From: Sporocytophaga sp.
GTDB taxonomy: Bacteria > Bacteroidota > Bacteroidia > Cytophagales > Cytophagaceae
Direction of reading: 5' to 3'
NCBI RefSeq assembly: GCF_017745095.1
Contig: NZ_JAGHZZ010000016.1
Span: 36,878-100,877 of the forward strand
DNA length: 64,000 nucleotides
The position numbers and the translations under genes were made by a program. Below, piece after piece: positions 37,427-47,529 of this stretch (the stretch's first letter is position 1; the number at the start of each line of letters is the position of its first letter). The notes below the pieces were generated by a model, which was not told where the DNA came from, searched no databases, and saw nothing but the letters and a program-made list of their open reading frames with translations.

Positions 37427-39732
37427 TTCTGATCAGATAGTAACTTTTTTAAATGATTTAAAGATTCCTGATTGTTATTCTCTAATATAGTCCTTTTTAA
37501 ACTTTGTTTTTCTCGAGTTGTTAAATGCCAGCTCAAAACTGCTCTTTCGCCAATCTCTTTCTTTTCAACTTCTTCCGGGTTAATTTTCTTTTCTTTCAAT
37601 ATCCCCCAATATCTGGGCTTGGGAATATACTCAAAATTTACCACGTTGATTTTTCCATCAAACCAGCCATAGGCACCTTCAATCAGGTTATCGTTATTGA
37701 AGTCTTGAAGATAATCCCAATTATTATATAAACTTCCAATCGGGGTAAACATTTTTTGAAAAATTGAAGCTTCTGCTTTTTTCTCAATTGGACTATCTTT
37801 CTGGGAATCTCTAATGCAGACAAAAACAACTCCACTCGTATTCTTACTTATCCATTCTCTGAATACATATAGAAATCTCACAGCATCTCTGATTCCAAAA
37901 TTGTCGGCAATCCCGGCATCCATAATTTCCATTGATGGGATACTTGGAAGTTCCACATTGGGTGTGACATATGGGAACGTCGCACTCATACGCATTGCAC
38001 TTAAGAATCTAAGATTCTTAGAGTCCTGCTCCTCATAAAATCTTTGAAACTCTATTCCTTTTATCTTCTGGTTCAGATCCGCTTCCTCAGGAGGTGAGGT
38101 AGTCATATAACTGCAATGCTGACTTGAAATGAATAATTTCCTACCATCGTTAATGACAGTTGGAGACATTATAATTAAAGGTATAAGTGCATTGTGTTCC
38201 GGAGTTTTATAGTCACATACTTTTTTATCAAGTACATGGTTGAGGTTAGTATTCAGTTGTTCTTCGAATGCATATCCTCTGTCTTTAAGATATTCGTAGT
38301 TTCCGTAATTGAATTTTTGAAATCTGAAGAATATATCATTTACAACAAGGCTGAATATGACAGGATTGAGTACATCTTTAGTAATATTCGTAAATGCATG
38401 ATCAGAATACAAATCGATGTTTTCTCCCTGTTTTTTTCTTAGATAAAGTTCTCTGAAATAGCTTGCTCCAACCATACCACCGGATGCTCCTGTCATAAGA
38501 ATAGAATGATCAATCAGTCCGCCATTAAGTGTGCTATCTACATATTGCAATGTTCTTGTAGTCCATGCTGCGGCTCTTTGACCACCTCCACTGACACAGA
38601 TAAAAACCATTTTCGGTTTTTCTGGTCCGGAAAATTTATTTCTCCAGTTATTCAGAATTTGAGTAGTCGAATCTGTATCGCTTTTAAAGTTTGAATCACT
38701 ACTCAGAGCATTAAGTCTTTCAAGGCTATATTCGGCCGGACTATTATTGTAATTAATTCCATAGGCCTGGTATTTGGAATTGATGATATCAAATTTTACC
38801 AGAAAGTTGAAGATCACCAATGCTGCAACCAATGCAGTAATTGCCCACCCTCTTAACCAATAGGAAAAAGCTCCGGTAAACATGATAAAGATTGAAAAGA
38901 AAAGAATTCCGCTTGCCGCTGCAGGTATCTGGAAATAAGAATTATCCCTAAACAGTCCGAGAATGATAATCACTATAATGACAAAAATTTCAACAATTAC
39001 TGCATTAAGGTGATTCTGATCAAACACCTTTAACAAAATTTCCTTGTCATAATTTCTATAGGGTTCAACCTTTACAAACCTACATGGAAAATCGAGGTAA
39101 TGATTTACAATATATTTATTCTTTTTTGCGCTTTTTAACTTTCTTAATACGTTGACCCTGTTGATGTTAGTCTTTTTTAGCTGTCTGTCAAGGTTGGAAG
39201 CCAGTTCTTTGAATATATCCTTATTGGTAGACCGGAAATAAAAAAGTAATAAAAACAGCGTTACAAATACACCAAGAAGAAAACTAGCGACCTCCAGGAA
39301 AATTTGTGAATTGGTTTGAAATCCACTTTTGAACTGAAATCGAACAATATTAATTGAATAAACTATTAGAAATGCCAGAGGTATTATACTGTTGTTCAGA
39401 CAGAATTTAGTAAAAGGGCGCGCAACAGTTCCAAGGAAGTTAAAGCGGTAACTATCCAGAATATAGGTGGTAATATGAAAGGACAGGATAAAGATTCCAA
39501 CGGCTACCCCAATAATCAGAAAGCCCTTGTAATTCACCTTATTCATGTATTCCGGATCAAGAAATAGGTAAGGGATGCCCAGAATATTTCCAATGTTTGA
39601 AGTAACAAAACCAAACAGAATGAACCACAAAAGCAGAAGTATCTGGTTTTTCTTGAAATGATTAATCAAAAGTTGTGCAGGGAAGGAATAATATAGGTCC
39701 TCCAGGGTCTTATTCTTGCTCATTCTGTTCAT
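37423..39732 (-). CDS. Multi-pass membrane patatin-like phospholipase
   Basis: A 769-residue protein. The N-terminal half has about seven hydrophobic segments (near residues 31-48, 71-92, 114-132, 147-166, 244-261, 272-290, 297-312). A patatin domain starts near 375: glycine-rich oxyanion loop SGGGQRAA (381-388), nucleophile S417 in GASGG and catalytic D605 in DAGIADNFG. A Ser-Asp lipid acyl hydrolase is therefore likely, tethered to the inner membrane. The topology of the catalytic half is unclear. Its stop overlaps the DUF5686 start by four bases. Confidence 0.82.
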   Translation of the reverse strand: MNRMSKNKTLEDLYYSFPAQLLINHFKKNQILLLLWFILFGFVTSNIGNILGIPYLFLDPEYMNKVNYKGFLIIGVAVGIFILSFHITTYILDSYRFNFLGTVARPFTKFCLNNSIIPLAFLIVYSINIVRFQFKSGFQTNSQIFLEVASFLLGVFVTLFLLLFYFRSTNKDIFKELASNLDRQLKKTNINRVNVLRKLKSAKKNKYIVNHYLDFPCRFVKVEPYRNYDKEILLKVFDQNHLNAVIVEIFVIIVIIILGLFRDNSYFQIPAAASGILFFSIFIMFTGAFSYWLRGWAITALVAALVIFNFLVKFDIINSKYQAYGINYNNSPAEYSLERLNALSSDSNFKSDTDSTTQILNNWRNKFSGPEKPKMVFICVSGGGQRAAAWTTRTLQYVDSTLNGGLIDHSILMTGASGGMVGASYFRELYLRKKQGENIDLYSDHAFTNITKDVLNPVIFSLVVNDIFFRFQKFNYGNYEYLKDRGYAFEEQLNTNLNHVLDKKVCDYKTPEHNALIPLIIMSPTVINDGRKLFISSQHCSYMTTSPPEEADLNQKIKGIEFQRFYEEQDSKNLRFLSAMRMSATFPYVTPNVELPSIPSMEIMDAGIADNFGIRDAVRFLYVFREWISKNTSGVVFVCIRDSQKDSPIEKKAEASIFQKMFTPIGSLYNNWDYLQDFNNDNLIEGAYGWFDGKINVVNFEYIPKPRYWGILKEKKINPEEVEKKEIGERAVLSWHLTTREKQSLKRTILENNNQESLNHLKKLLSDQK

Positions 39733-39845
39733 GAATACACAATTCCTCCTACATATACGAAAAGGACAATTTTAAATATTAAAAATTATTAAAACAATTA
39801 GATAAATATTAAACGGGGTATTATTTTTTTAGTATCCAGAATTCA

Positions 39846-39853
39846 TAACTTTG
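39846..39853 (+). promoter_or_regulatory. Candidate -7 promoter element of lepA
   Basis: TAACTTTG matches TAnnTTTG and ends 16 bases before the lepA ATG. The -33 element is weak. The leader would be only about ten bases. Confidence 0.5.
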
Positions 39854-39869
39854 TAGTTGATTTACTGAA

Positions 39870-41657
39870 ATGGAAAATATTAGAAATTTTTGCATCATAG
39901 CTCACATTGATCACGGAAAAAGTACTCTTGCGGATCGTCTTCTTGAGTTTACCAATACCCTCTCAAAAAGAGAAATGCAGGCCCAGGTCCTTGATAATAT
40001 GGATCTTGAGAGAGAAAGAGGAATTACAATCAAGAGCCATGCTATTCAAATGAACTATGTGTACAAGGGAAAAACCTATGTACTTAATCTGATAGATACA
40101 CCCGGTCACGTTGACTTTTCTTATGAAGTTTCCAGATCTATAGCTGCCTGTGAAGGAGTTTTACTTTTGGTTGATGCTTCTCAGGGCATTCAGGCTCAGA
40201 CTATTTCAAATTTATACCTTGCTCTTGAGCACGATCTTGAAATAATTCCGGTATTAAATAAAATTGACCTTCCAGGTGCTATGCCTGAAGAGGTAAAGGA
40301 TCAAATGGTTGATCTTGTCGGATGTTCCAGAGAATCAATTATTCCAGCCAGTGGTAAAGATGGAACCGGAGTAGATAAAGTACTTGAAGCAATTGTTGAA
40401 AGAATTCCAGCTCCCAAAGGTGATAAGAATGCACCACTACAAGCATTGATTTTTGATTCTGTTTACAATTCATTTAGAGGTATAGAAGTTATATTCAGGG
40501 TGTTAAACGGAACAATCAAAAAAGGCGATAAAGTAAAATTCGTTGCTACTGATACTGTTTATCACGCTGATGAAATCGGTGTTTTAAAACTTGATAAAGA
40601 TCCTCGTTCGGTCGTAGAAGCAGGGGATGTGGGATATCTTATTTCAGGGATCAAAAGTGCGAAAGAGGTAAAGGTAGGGGATACTATTACAAGTTTTGAA
40701 AATCCTACAAAAGAAGCCATTGTTGGATTTGAAGATGTAAAACCAATGGTTTTTGCCGGAGTTTATCCTGTTGAAACCAGTGATTATGAGGATTTAAGAG
40801 AGGCAATCGAAAAACTTCAACTGAACGATGCATCCCTGGTTTGGGAACCTGAAACTTCAGCTGCTCTTGGATTTGGCTTCCGTTGCGGTTTCCTTGGAAT
40901 GCTTCACATGGAAATCATTCAGGAGCGTCTGGAAAGAGAATTCGATCAGACAGTAATCACTACAGTTCCTTCGGTGTCATTTCATGCATTCGATAATAAA
41001 GGAGAAATGCATGTGGTTAATGCTCCTTCGGAAATGCTTGATCCTTCTAAGCTTAGCCATATTGAAGAACCGTTTATTAAAGCTCAGATTATCACCAAGT
41101 CAGAATACATAGGAGCGATTATGACTTTGTGTATGGAGAAAAGAGGAGTATTAAGAAATCAGGTTTACCTGACTACCGACAGGGTAGAAATGATCTTTGA
41201 AATGCCTCTTTCTGAAATGGTTTTTGATTTCTTCGATAAATTGAAAACGATTTCTAAAGGATATGCCTCGCTTGACTATGAATTAATCGGTTATAGAGAA
41301 TCTAACATGGTGAAGCTGGATATCCTTCTGAACGGTGATAAAGTAGATGCTCTTTCTGCTATTGTTCACAGAGATAAGGCTTATGAGTGGGGTAAAAAGC
41401 TTTGTGAAAAACTAAAAGAATTACTTCCAAGACAGCAATTTGAGATTGCAATTCAGGCAGCAATCGGCGCGAAGATTATTTCCAGAGAAACTGTAAAAGC
41501 ATTAAGAAAAGACGTTTTGGCTAAATGTTATGGTGGAGATATTTCTCGTAAGAGAAAGCTTCTTGAAAAACAGAAAAAAGGTAAGAAGAGAATGAGACAG
41601 GTTGGAAACGTGGAAATACCTCAGGAAGCATTTATGGCTGTCCTTAAAATTGACTAA
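39870..41657 (+). CDS. lepA: Elongation factor 4 (back-translocating GTPase LepA)
   Basis: Ribosome-associated GTPase. G motifs: [12 protein letters not shown] (G1, residues 11-22), RGITIKSHA (G2), DTPGHVDF (G3) and NKID (G4). EF-G-like domains II, III and V follow, with the LepA-specific C-terminal domain ending [24 protein letters not shown]. Length (595 aa) is typical. It is followed by folD after about 35 bases and appears to lead a lepA-folD-queE-ompA run on the plus strand. Confidence 0.96.
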   Translation: MENIRNFCIIAHIDHGKSTLADRLLEFTNTLSKREMQAQVLDNMDLERERGITIKSHAIQMNYVYKGKTYVLNLIDTPGHVDFSYEVSRSIAACEGVLLLVDASQGIQAQTISNLYLALEHDLEIIPVLNKIDLPGAMPEEVKDQMVDLVGCSRESIIPASGKDGTGVDKVLEAIVERIPAPKGDKNAPLQALIFDSVYNSFRGIEVIFRVLNGTIKKGDKVKFVATDTVYHADEIGVLKLDKDPRSVVEAGDVGYLISGIKSAKEVKVGDTITSFENPTKEAIVGFEDVKPMVFAGVYPVETSDYEDLREAIEKLQLNDASLVWEPETSAALGFGFRCGFLGMLHMEIIQERLEREFDQTVITTVPSVSFHAFDNKGEMHVVNAPSEMLDPSKLSHIEEPFIKAQIITKSEYIGAIMTLCMEKRGVLRNQVYLTTDRVEMIFEMPLSEMVFDFFDKLKTISKGYASLDYELIGYRESNMVKLDILLNGDKVDALSAIVHRDKAYEWGKKLCEKLKELLPRQQFEIAIQAAIGAKIISRETVKALRKDVLAKCYGGDISRKRKLLEKQKKGKKRMRQVGNVEIPQEAFMAVLKID

Positions 41658-41692
41658 TAATATTGTTTCGAATACCCATGAGTGAATTAAAA

Positions 41693-42589
41693 ATGACTAC
41701 CCAACTGATCGACGGAAAAAAAGTATCACTTGAAATTAAACAAGAAATAGCAGTAGCTGTAGAAAATATAAAAAATAACGGAGGTAAAATTCCGCATTTG
41801 GCGGCGATACTTGTTGGAGATGATGGTGCAAGTCATACTTATGTTGGAGGGAAAGTGAAAAGTTGTGAGGAAGTAGGTTTCAGATCTACTCTTATTACTT
41901 ATGAATCCAGTGTTTCGGAAGAAACCCTTCTTGCTAAAATAGAAGAAATTAATAATGACCCTGAAGTAGATGGGCTGATCGTACAGCTTCCGTTACCAAA
42001 GCATATTTCAGTAGAAAAAGTAACTGAAAGAATCCGTCCTGAAAAAGATGTTGATGGGTTTCACCCGGTAAACATTGGAAGGATGAACAAAGGCCTACCT
42101 GCTCATATTTCCGCCACACCTAATGGTATCATGATGCTTTTGAAGCGTTATGGAATTAATACTAAAGGAAAGCATTGTGTTGTGGTCGGTAGAAGTAATA
42201 TTGTCGGTTCTCCGATGAGTATCCTTATGGCAAGAGACAGCGAGCCGGGAAATGCTACAGTTACATTATGCCATAAAAATACAGTAGACCTTGCCTCATA
42301 TACTCGTCAAGCTGATATTATTATTGTTGCAGTAGGTATACCTGGATTGATTAAAGCAGATATGGTGAAAGAGGGCGCTGTGATTGTTGATGTTGGTACT
42401 ACCAGAGTTCCTGATGCTTCTAAAAAAGCAGGTTATGCTATCAAAGGAGATGTGGACTTTGACTCAGTTGCACCAAAATGTAGCTATATAACTCCCGTTC
42501 CAGGTGGAGTAGGTCCAATGACCATCGCTTCCCTTTTATTAAATACACTTGCCTCTGCCAAGGGTGATGTCTATCAGTCAAGATCTTAA
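41693..42589 (+). CDS. folD: Bifunctional methylenetetrahydrofolate dehydrogenase/cyclohydrolase
   Basis: Interconverts 5,10-methylene- and 10-formyl-tetrahydrofolate using NADP+. Signatures are THTYVGGK-like [17 protein letters not shown] with the active-site lysine, [23 protein letters not shown], the dinucleotide-binding [10 protein letters not shown] and [11 protein letters not shown]. The frame opens further upstream with candidate starts at 41663 (TTG) and 41678 (ATG). The ATG at 41693 gives [10 protein letters not shown], the usual family N terminus, so I chose it. The 3' end overlaps queE by 23 bases. Confidence 0.94.
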   Translation: MTTQLIDGKKVSLEIKQEIAVAVENIKNNGGKIPHLAAILVGDDGASHTYVGGKVKSCEEVGFRSTLITYESSVSEETLLAKIEEINNDPEVDGLIVQLPLPKHISVEKVTERIRPEKDVDGFHPVNIGRMNKGLPAHISATPNGIMMLLKRYGINTKGKHCVVVGRSNIVGSPMSILMARDSEPGNATVTLCHKNTVDLASYTRQADIIIVAVGIPGLIKADMVKEGAVIVDVGTTRVPDASKKAGYAIKGDVDFDSVAPKCSYITPVPGGVGPMTIASLLLNTLASAKGDVYQSRS

Positions 42590-43208
42590 TATAATATTAG
42601 AACATTCAGGTTCCATCCTTCCAGTGATGGAATCTTTTTATACTATCCAGGGAGAAGGTTTTTTTCAGGGACATGCTGCATATTTTATCAGGCTTGCAGG
42701 ATGTGATGTAGGATGTCACTGGTGTGACGTAAAAGAATCCTGGGAAATCAAAGGACATCCTGTTTTTTCTGTTGAAGAAATTGCACAATCAGCATCTGTT
42801 CATCCAGGAAGAGTAGCTGTAATTACAGGTGGAGAACCTTTGATTTATCCCTTAGACACATTAACAGAATCTTTAAAGAAATTCAAATTCAGAACCCATA
42901 TTGAAACCAGTGGAGCTTATCCTCTTTCCGGCAATTGGGACTGGATATGTCTTTCCCCTAAAAAGTTTAAAGCACCTCATCAGTCTGTTATAGAAAATGC
43001 AGACGAACTCAAAATAATCGTTTTTAATAAATCAGATTTTGAATGGGCCGAGCAGTTTGCCAGGCAGGTAAAGCCTGAATGCAAGCTTTATTTGCAACCA
43101 GAATGGTCCAAACAAAATGAAGTGCTTCCGCTTATTATTGAATATGTAAAAAGTAATCCTCAATGGAATATTTCGTTACAGATTCACAAGTTCATGAACA
43201 TTCCTTAA
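42567..43208 (+). CDS. queE: 7-carboxy-7-deazaguanine synthase (radical SAM)
   Basis: Radical SAM enzyme that makes the 7-deazapurine ring for queuosine. About 213 residues. The iron-sulfur cluster cysteines are C46, C50 and C53 ([12 protein letters not shown]), and [19 protein letters not shown] precedes them, as in Que[12 protein letters not shown] is the SAM-binding GGE motif. The ATG at 42567 is used; an earlier TTG at 42549 adds six residues. It overlaps folD. The partner gene queD is 10 kb away at 53342. Confidence 0.92.
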   Translation: MSISQDLNIILEHSGSILPVMESFYTIQGEGFFQGHAAYFIRLAGCDVGCHWCDVKESWEIKGHPVFSVEEIAQSASVHPGRVAVITGGEPLIYPLDTLTESLKKFKFRTHIETSGAYPLSGNWDWICLSPKKFKAPHQSVIENADELKIIVFNKSDFEWAEQFARQVKPECKLYLQPEWSKQNEVLPLIIEYVKSNPQWNISLQIHKFMNIP

Positions 43209-43215
43209 TGAATCT

Positions 43216-45138
43216 ATGAAATCAAAGATCTTCTTTTCTTTTCTGTTTCTTTTATTTTTCTCTTTATCCGCTACTTTCGGTCAAAACTACAGCTCATCAA
43301 ATAAAAAAGCCATTGGTCTGTTTCAGGAAGCTGAAGAACTTGTCCGCATGAGGAAGTTTAACGAAGCGATAAGAGCACTTGAGGCTTCTATTGATAAAGA
43401 TCCTAATTTTGTTGAAGCGCATTACAAACTGGGCGGCATCTTTAAATTATTGGGAAATTCCGAAGAAGGAAAACAGCATTTCTACAAAGCTGTAGCTATC
43501 CTGCCGAACGATAAAAGGTTTTATTTCGGATACTATACTGCAGCAGAGTTTTACTTTAACGATGGAGATTATGAGTCTGCGAAAAAGTATTTTCAGATGA
43601 TGCTGGATCTGAAACCTAATGATAAAAAGTTAACTGATGAAGCGACTCAGCTCTTGGCAAAGGTGGAGTACGGAATAAAAGCAAAGCAAAATCCATTGCC
43701 GTTTAAGCCTGTTATGATGAGCTCTAAGATCAACAGGTTTTATATCCATGGATATCCTGTGCTTACTGCAGATCAGCAAACAATCATTTATTATAAAAAA
43801 GACGGTCTTACTCAAAAAGATGATGAAGACATCGTTGTTTCTGATAAAATAAACGGAGAATGGTCCGATCCATATTCTATTTCAACAAATATTAACACAA
43901 AGTTTAACGAAGGCGCTGCATCCTTATCAGGAGATGGCAAAGTGCTTGTGTTTACATCATGTAACAGACAAGATGGCTTTGGCTCCTGCGATTTGTATGT
44001 TTCCTATAAATTAGGAGATGCATGGAGCGAACCTGTAAACCTTGGTGCAAATATAAATTCTCCTACATGGGAATCCGAACCTACGATTTCTGCAGATGGC
44101 AAAACAATTTATTTTTCATCTCTTAGAAGGGGAGGTTTTGGAAAAGAAGATATCTGGTTCACCAAGATGGATGAAAATGGGGAATGGTCTCCAGCCAAAA
44201 ACCTAGGAAAACCTGTGAATACTCCTGGACGAGAAGTGGCTCCATTCATTCATGCGAATGGCAAAAGCCTTTACTTTTCATCTTCTTATCATCTTGGAAT
44301 GGGAGGGCTGGATATCTTTTCTTCAGAGCTGACAGATTCCACATGGTCTGAACCTACAAACCTTGGGTATCCTCTTAACGGTCCAAGTAATGACGCTACC
44401 ATATTCATTACCTGCGATAGCAAGAAAGGATTTTATACTGTCTATGAAAAAAAGGATATGAGAGTATCCAAAGCATTTCTTTATGAGTTCGAAGTTCCGG
44501 AGCAGATTCAGGAAAAACATAAAAGCACTTATTCCAAAGGAAAAGTATTTGATGCTGTAACTAAAAAGCCACTGGGAGCAAAGATTGAGCTGGTTGACCT
44601 GAAAACAGGCAAGGTTAGCCAATGGGTTAAATCTGATAGCATAAACGGCGGTTATCTTATTGTATTAACAGAAGGATCAGAATACGCTTTGCATGTAAGC
44701 AAACCCGGCTATATGTTTAAAAGTGTACATTTTGACTTTAACAATCCCAAAGTATTTGATGCCCTTGCTTTAGATGTTTACCTGGATCCGGTGAAAACGG
44801 GTGCAGCAGTGGTTTTGAATAACATATTTTTCCCTTCGGGATCTTTTGCATTAGAAGAAAAATCCAAAACTGAACTGGATAAAATCAGCGTTTTCTTAAA
44901 GCAAAATCCTAAAGTGAATATTGAATTTGGTGGTCATACCGATGATGTTGGAGCTGATAAAGACAATCTTACATTAAGTACCAATCGGGCGAAATCTGTT
45001 TTTGATTACCTTGTAAAATCAGGAGTCTCAGCTACAAGAATGAAGTTTAAAGGTTATGGGGAAACAAAACCAATCGAACCAAATACTTCAGAGGAGAATA
45101 GGCAAATTAACCGAAGGATAGAATTTAGAATTTTGTAA
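43216..45138 (+). CDS. TPR-PD40-OmpA outer-membrane protein (PorE-like layout)
   Basis: A 640-residue exported protein. After a Sec signal peptide (LFLLFFSLSATFG then Q) come TPR repeats (about residues 27-150), a PD40/WD40-like propeller with repeats such as SADGKTIYFSSLRRGG, a carboxypeptidase-regulatory-like domain (near 435-515, KGKVFDAVTKKPLGAKIEL) and a C-terminal OmpA domain (about 528-640, FGGHTDDVGADKDN...NRRIEFRIL) that binds peptidoglycan. This order matches PorE of the type IX secretion system. Many Bacteroidota have several such paralogues and this one has no lipobox, so assignment to T9SS is only possible, not shown. Confidence 0.85.
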   Translation: MKSKIFFSFLFLLFFSLSATFGQNYSSSNKKAIGLFQEAEELVRMRKFNEAIRALEASIDKDPNFVEAHYKLGGIFKLLGNSEEGKQHFYKAVAILPNDKRFYFGYYTAAEFYFNDGDYESAKKYFQMMLDLKPNDKKLTDEATQLLAKVEYGIKAKQNPLPFKPVMMSSKINRFYIHGYPVLTADQQTIIYYKKDGLTQKDDEDIVVSDKINGEWSDPYSISTNINTKFNEGAASLSGDGKVLVFTSCNRQDGFGSCDLYVSYKLGDAWSEPVNLGANINSPTWESEPTISADGKTIYFSSLRRGGFGKEDIWFTKMDENGEWSPAKNLGKPVNTPGREVAPFIHANGKSLYFSSSYHLGMGGLDIFSSELTDSTWSEPTNLGYPLNGPSNDATIFITCDSKKGFYTVYEKKDMRVSKAFLYEFEVPEQIQEKHKSTYSKGKVFDAVTKKPLGAKIELVDLKTGKVSQWVKSDSINGGYLIVLTEGSEYALHVSKPGYMFKSVHFDFNNPKVFDALALDVYLDPVKTGAAVVLNNIFFPSGSFALEEKSKTELDKISVFLKQNPKVNIEFGGHTDDVGADKDNLTLSTNRAKSVFDYLVKSGVSATRMKFKGYGETKPIEPNTSEENRQINRRIEFRIL

Positions 45139-45151
45139 ATCAATCATAATT

Positions 45152-45178
45152 AAAACTCCGGTCTTCCGGAGTTTTTGT
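45152..45178 (+). terminator. Terminator after the OmpA-domain gene
   Basis: AAAACTCCGG (45152-45161) pairs with CCGGAGTTTT (45166-45175) around a four-base loop, then T-rich sequence. It closes the lepA-folD-queE-ompA run. Confidence 0.88.
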
Positions 45179-45297
45179 TTTTATTAAGATTTTTTCTTCT
45201 GAAAAATTAGATCACGTTATTTTTCAACAAATTCATCTGATTGGAAGTCTAATATATAAGAGTGGTCAACTCTATAACTTTTAATATTATTCAACCT

Positions 45298-47370
45298 ATG
45301 GAAAAGAAGCAATTGCTATTATCTGCTTATAAATTCATGCAGTTTTCAATTCACATGTCTCAGTTATATGACCGTGAAAAGGAAATTGTCAGATATATTT
45401 ATGCTTCTTCCAGAGGGCATGAAGCTATTCAGATAGCTACAGGACTTCAATTATTACCTTGTGATTTTGTTGCTCCATATTATAGGGATGATAGCTTAAT
45501 GCTATCTATGGGCTTTACTCCATATGAATTGATACTTCAACTTCTGGCTAAAAAGGATGATCCATTTTCTGCTGGTAGGACTTATTACTCTCATCCAAGT
45601 AGCAAGCGGGAAGACAAACCAAAAATTCCACATCAAAGCAGTGCAACAGGTATGCAGACAATTCCAGCTTCAGGTGTAGCATTGGGTATGCAATACTTTG
45701 AAAAGATTCAATCTTCTTTGCTTAAAAAAGGACCTGCCAATGAGTTACCAGTTGTGGTATGTTCTTTAGGTGATGATAGCATGACAGAAGGAGAAGTGAG
45801 TGAAGCATTACAGTTTACTGCTTTAAAACAGTTGCCAATAGTATTTCTGGTACAGGACAATAGTTGGGGAATCTCTGTAACAAGCGAGGAAAGCAGGGCA
45901 ATGGATGCCTATGATTTTGCCGGAGGCTTTAAAGGACTCAACAGAATGCGTATAGACGGAAGTAACTTCGAAGAATCTTTTGAAGGAATGGCTAAGGCAT
46001 TGAACTATGTTCGTTCCAAAAGATGTCCTATTCTAGTACATGCAGTAGTTCCTTTGCTTGGACATCATAATTCCAATGTTCGCATGGAAGTATATAGAGG
46101 TGAAGATAACCTTGCAAGACATGCTATGAACGATCCTGCATTTAAACTCAGACGCAGGCTGATCGATATGGGTGTGCCGGATGAAGAGCTGAAACGCTTG
46201 GAAATTGAGGCATTAAATGAGGTACTGGATAGCTTTGAGAAGGCGAAACAGGCAGAAGACCCTGATCCTATTTCTGTCCTGGATAATGTTTTTGCACCAA
46301 CAAATGCCTTTGTTGAAAAAGGTAATCGTACTCCGGCAAATAAATCAAAGGTTTCTATGGTTGAAAGCGCACTGCATGCTGTCGAGGAGATTATGGAAGC
46401 GAATCCAGAATGCATTTATTACGGTCAGGACGTTGGAAAAAGACTTGGTGGAATGTTTGGAGAAGCAGCAACACTTGAAAATAAATTCGGAAATGACCGT
46501 GTATTTAATACACCAATTCAGGAAGCTTTTATCATAGGGTCGACTGTAGGCCTTTCTGCCATTGGGGTTAAGCCAATTGTGGAAATTCAGTTTGCAGACT
46601 ATCTATATCCGGGAATGAATCAACTGGTGACTGAAGTATCAAAGTCATGCTATCTCAGCAATGGAAAATTTCCTGTAAGAACCTTGATAAGAATACCAGT
46701 GGGAACAAGTATTGGTGGAGGACCTTATCATTCCGGATGTATTGAATCCTTACTGTTGACAATAAAAGGTATAAAGGTAGTTTATCCGTCCAATGCTGCA
46801 GATATCAAAGGATTGATGAAGGCTGCATTTATAGATCCGAACCCTGTAATTATGCTGGAGCACAAAGGGCTCTACAGAAGTAAAATTCCAGGAACTCAGG
46901 ATGCATATACTATTGAGCCCGATGCGGACTACATACTTCCGTTAGGAAAGGCAAATTTGGTATTACAAACTGAGAATCCAGATTCTGTCACAATCATCAC
47001 TTATGGACTTGGAGTTTATTGGGCTAAGGAAGCAGCACAGTTATTCAAGGATAAAGTAGAAATCATTGATCTCAGAACATTATATCCATTAGATGAAAGT
47101 TTGATTTTTAAACTTGTTAAAAGGTCCGGAAGGTGTTTGTTATTAAGCGAAGCCCCGGTAGAAAATTCATTTATTCAGGCACTGGCTGGTCGTATTCAGA
47201 AATCCTGCTTTGAATATCTCAAAGCACCTATCTACACAATTGGAGCTTTGAATGTTCCAGGATTACCAGTAAATATTGGATTAGAGAATTCGGTGCTGCC
47301 TGATATTCTTAAAATTTCAGAGGGGATAAATGATTTATTATCATATTCTAGACAAAAAGAATTTATTTGA
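45298..47370 (+). CDS. Fused E1 alpha/beta subunits of branched-chain 2-oxoacid dehydrogenase
   Basis: About 690 residues that join the two E1 subunits. The alpha half has the ThDP motif SLGDDSMTEGEVSEALQF...QDNSWGIS (near 155-200). The beta half starts around residue 355 (MVESALHAVEEIMEANPECI, YYGQDVGK) and has FADYLYPGMNQLVTEVSK, GGGPYHSG and DLRTLYPLD. The order matches the single-chain 2-oxoisovalerate dehydrogenase E1 of Bacteroidota, which feeds branched-chain acyl-CoA to fatty acid synthesis. A GTG at 45262 would extend the N terminus by twelve residues; the ATG at 45298 is preferred. Confidence 0.9.
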   Translation: MEKKQLLLSAYKFMQFSIHMSQLYDREKEIVRYIYASSRGHEAIQIATGLQLLPCDFVAPYYRDDSLMLSMGFTPYELILQLLAKKDDPFSAGRTYYSHPSSKREDKPKIPHQSSATGMQTIPASGVALGMQYFEKIQSSLLKKGPANELPVVVCSLGDDSMTEGEVSEALQFTALKQLPIVFLVQDNSWGISVTSEESRAMDAYDFAGGFKGLNRMRIDGSNFEESFEGMAKALNYVRSKRCPILVHAVVPLLGHHNSNVRMEVYRGEDNLARHAMNDPAFKLRRRLIDMGVPDEELKRLEIEALNEVLDSFEKAKQAEDPDPISVLDNVFAPTNAFVEKGNRTPANKSKVSMVESALHAVEEIMEANPECIYYGQDVGKRLGGMFGEAATLENKFGNDRVFNTPIQEAFIIGSTVGLSAIGVKPIVEIQFADYLYPGMNQLVTEVSKSCYLSNGKFPVRTLIRIPVGTSIGGGPYHSGCIESLLLTIKGIKVVYPSNAADIKGLMKAAFIDPNPVIMLEHKGLYRSKIPGTQDAYTIEPDADYILPLGKANLVLQTENPDSVTIITYGLGVYWAKEAAQLFKDKVEIIDLRTLYPLDESLIFKLVKRSGRCLLLSEAPVENSFIQALAGRIQKSCFEYLKAPIYTIGALNVPGLPVNIGLENSVLPDILKISEGINDLLSYSRQKEFI

Positions 47371-47391
47371 AACTTCTTTACATCTTTAATG

Positions 47392-47432
47392 TGGCTTTTG
47401 ACAAAAATGCTTTTAAAGCCATAAATAATTTT
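47392..47432 (+). terminator. Weak terminator-like hairpin after the E1 gene
   Basis: TGGCTTT pairs with AAAGCCA (47415-47421) across a long loop, with a T-run ten bases further. The stem is only seven bases, so the call is tentative. Confidence 0.35.
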
Positions 47433-47529
47433 TTCTAAATCTATTATTTACTTTATATTTATTTTTGATGGCTTTTATCGTTATCAATGATAAAGTTATT
47501 TTATAAAGTAAGTACTTTTAATAAAGAGC

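Noticed and set aside
46065..46415. A 116-codon antisense frame inside the fused E1 gene
   Set aside because: Its low-complexity Ser-rich sequence mirrors codon usage of the E1 gene on the other strand.
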